A DNA stretch of 45,214 bases, taken from contig NZ_CABFWF030000008.1 in the NCBI RefSeq assembly GCF_902153245.2, positions 201,092 through 246,305 of the forward strand. The letters run 5' to 3'. This document shows positions 45,202 to 45,214 of this stretch, in pieces; within the stretch, counting starts at the first letter, position 1; each line of letters begins with the position of its first letter. A program made the position numbers and the translations under genes. Origin of the DNA: Pseudorhizobium endolithicum. Its GTDB lineage: Bacteria > Pseudomonadota > Alphaproteobacteria > Rhizobiales > Rhizobiaceae. The notes beneath the pieces were generated by a model. That model searched no databases, had not been told where the DNA came from, and saw nothing but the letters and a program-made list of their open reading frames with translations.

Positions 45202-45214
45202 TGGTTGCGGGGGC
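45202..45214 (-). tRNA. 3' end of a second tRNA-fMet-like gene, cut by the window edge
   Basis: TGGTTGCGGGGGC repeats exactly the 3' CCA and acceptor end of the decayed copy 117 bp to the left. The gene would continue beyond the right edge on the minus strand and may be the intact one. Only 13 bases are visible, so identity rests on the comparison with the neighbour. Confidence 0.55.

Overview
The window is about 64% GC, carries tightly packed genes with ATGA-type overlaps, and looks like the chromosome or a large replicon of an alphaproteobacterium of the Rhizobiaceae/Hyphomicrobiales type. The evidence is a methylmalonyl-CoA mutase of the rhizobial single-chain kind, TRAP and tripartite tricarboxylate (TTT) transporters, many LysR regulators, and a tRNA-fMet-like end sequence at the right edge. 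The genus cannot be fixed from the sequence alone. No phage, insertion sequence, CRISPR array or plasmid-transfer gene was seen.

Layout. (1) 0-5.7 kb: methylmalonyl-CoA mutase, a convergent FAD oxidoreductase of the L-2-hydroxyglutarate dehydrogenase type, and a three-part exonuclease/CBS/DUF294 signalling protein. (2) 5.7-10.6 kb: a minus-strand operon headed by a clear TPP riboswitch with its own promoter. It encodes a ThiX-like permease, a ThiY-like pyrimidine-binding protein, and a TRAP transporter (fused DctQM plus DctP-like binding protein); no ThiZ ATPase is present. (3) 10.6-12.6 kb: a protein-isoaspartate methyltransferase/erythromycin-esterase fusion. (4) 12.8-21.9 kb: a catecholate-siderophore uptake locus with FepA-type receptor, Tat-exported esterase, a LysR-HTH/TrpD2 fusion, binding protein, two permeases, ATPase and a DUF2218 protein. 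No siderophore biosynthesis genes are visible, so this looks like use of foreign or elsewhere-made siderophores.

(5) 22-44.5 kb: a large catabolic region for polycarboxylates. It has two TTT systems, each with TctA and TctB fused, two PrpF-family isomerases, and tricarballylate-dehydrogenase-like TcuA with its electron-transfer partner TcuB. It also has an isocitrate/isopropylmalate-type dehydrogenase, an RraA-type aldolase, two hydroxyacid dehydrogenases of unrelated folds, a CaiB-type CoA-transferase with an unusual N-terminal half, and a ThDP-dependent decarboxylase-like enzyme. Regulators are three LysR proteins and one GntR/FCD protein. Four 18-bp inverted repeats of the form TGYATAC-N4-GTATRCA sit before the first TTT operon, before the hydroxyacid-dehydrogenase operon, before the GntR gene itself, and in the divergent PrpF2/TcuA gap. 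This ties separate transcription units into one probable GntR regulon.

(6) 44.5-45.2 kb: no confident protein gene. It holds a terminator, a decayed tRNA-fMet-like copy, and the 3' end of a second copy cut by the window edge, both on the minus strand.

The two signals most worth following are the TPP-riboswitch operon joining half an ABC system to a TRAP transporter, and the GntR-linked polycarboxylate cluster, whose exact substrate is not one of the textbook tcu, prp or gallate pathways.
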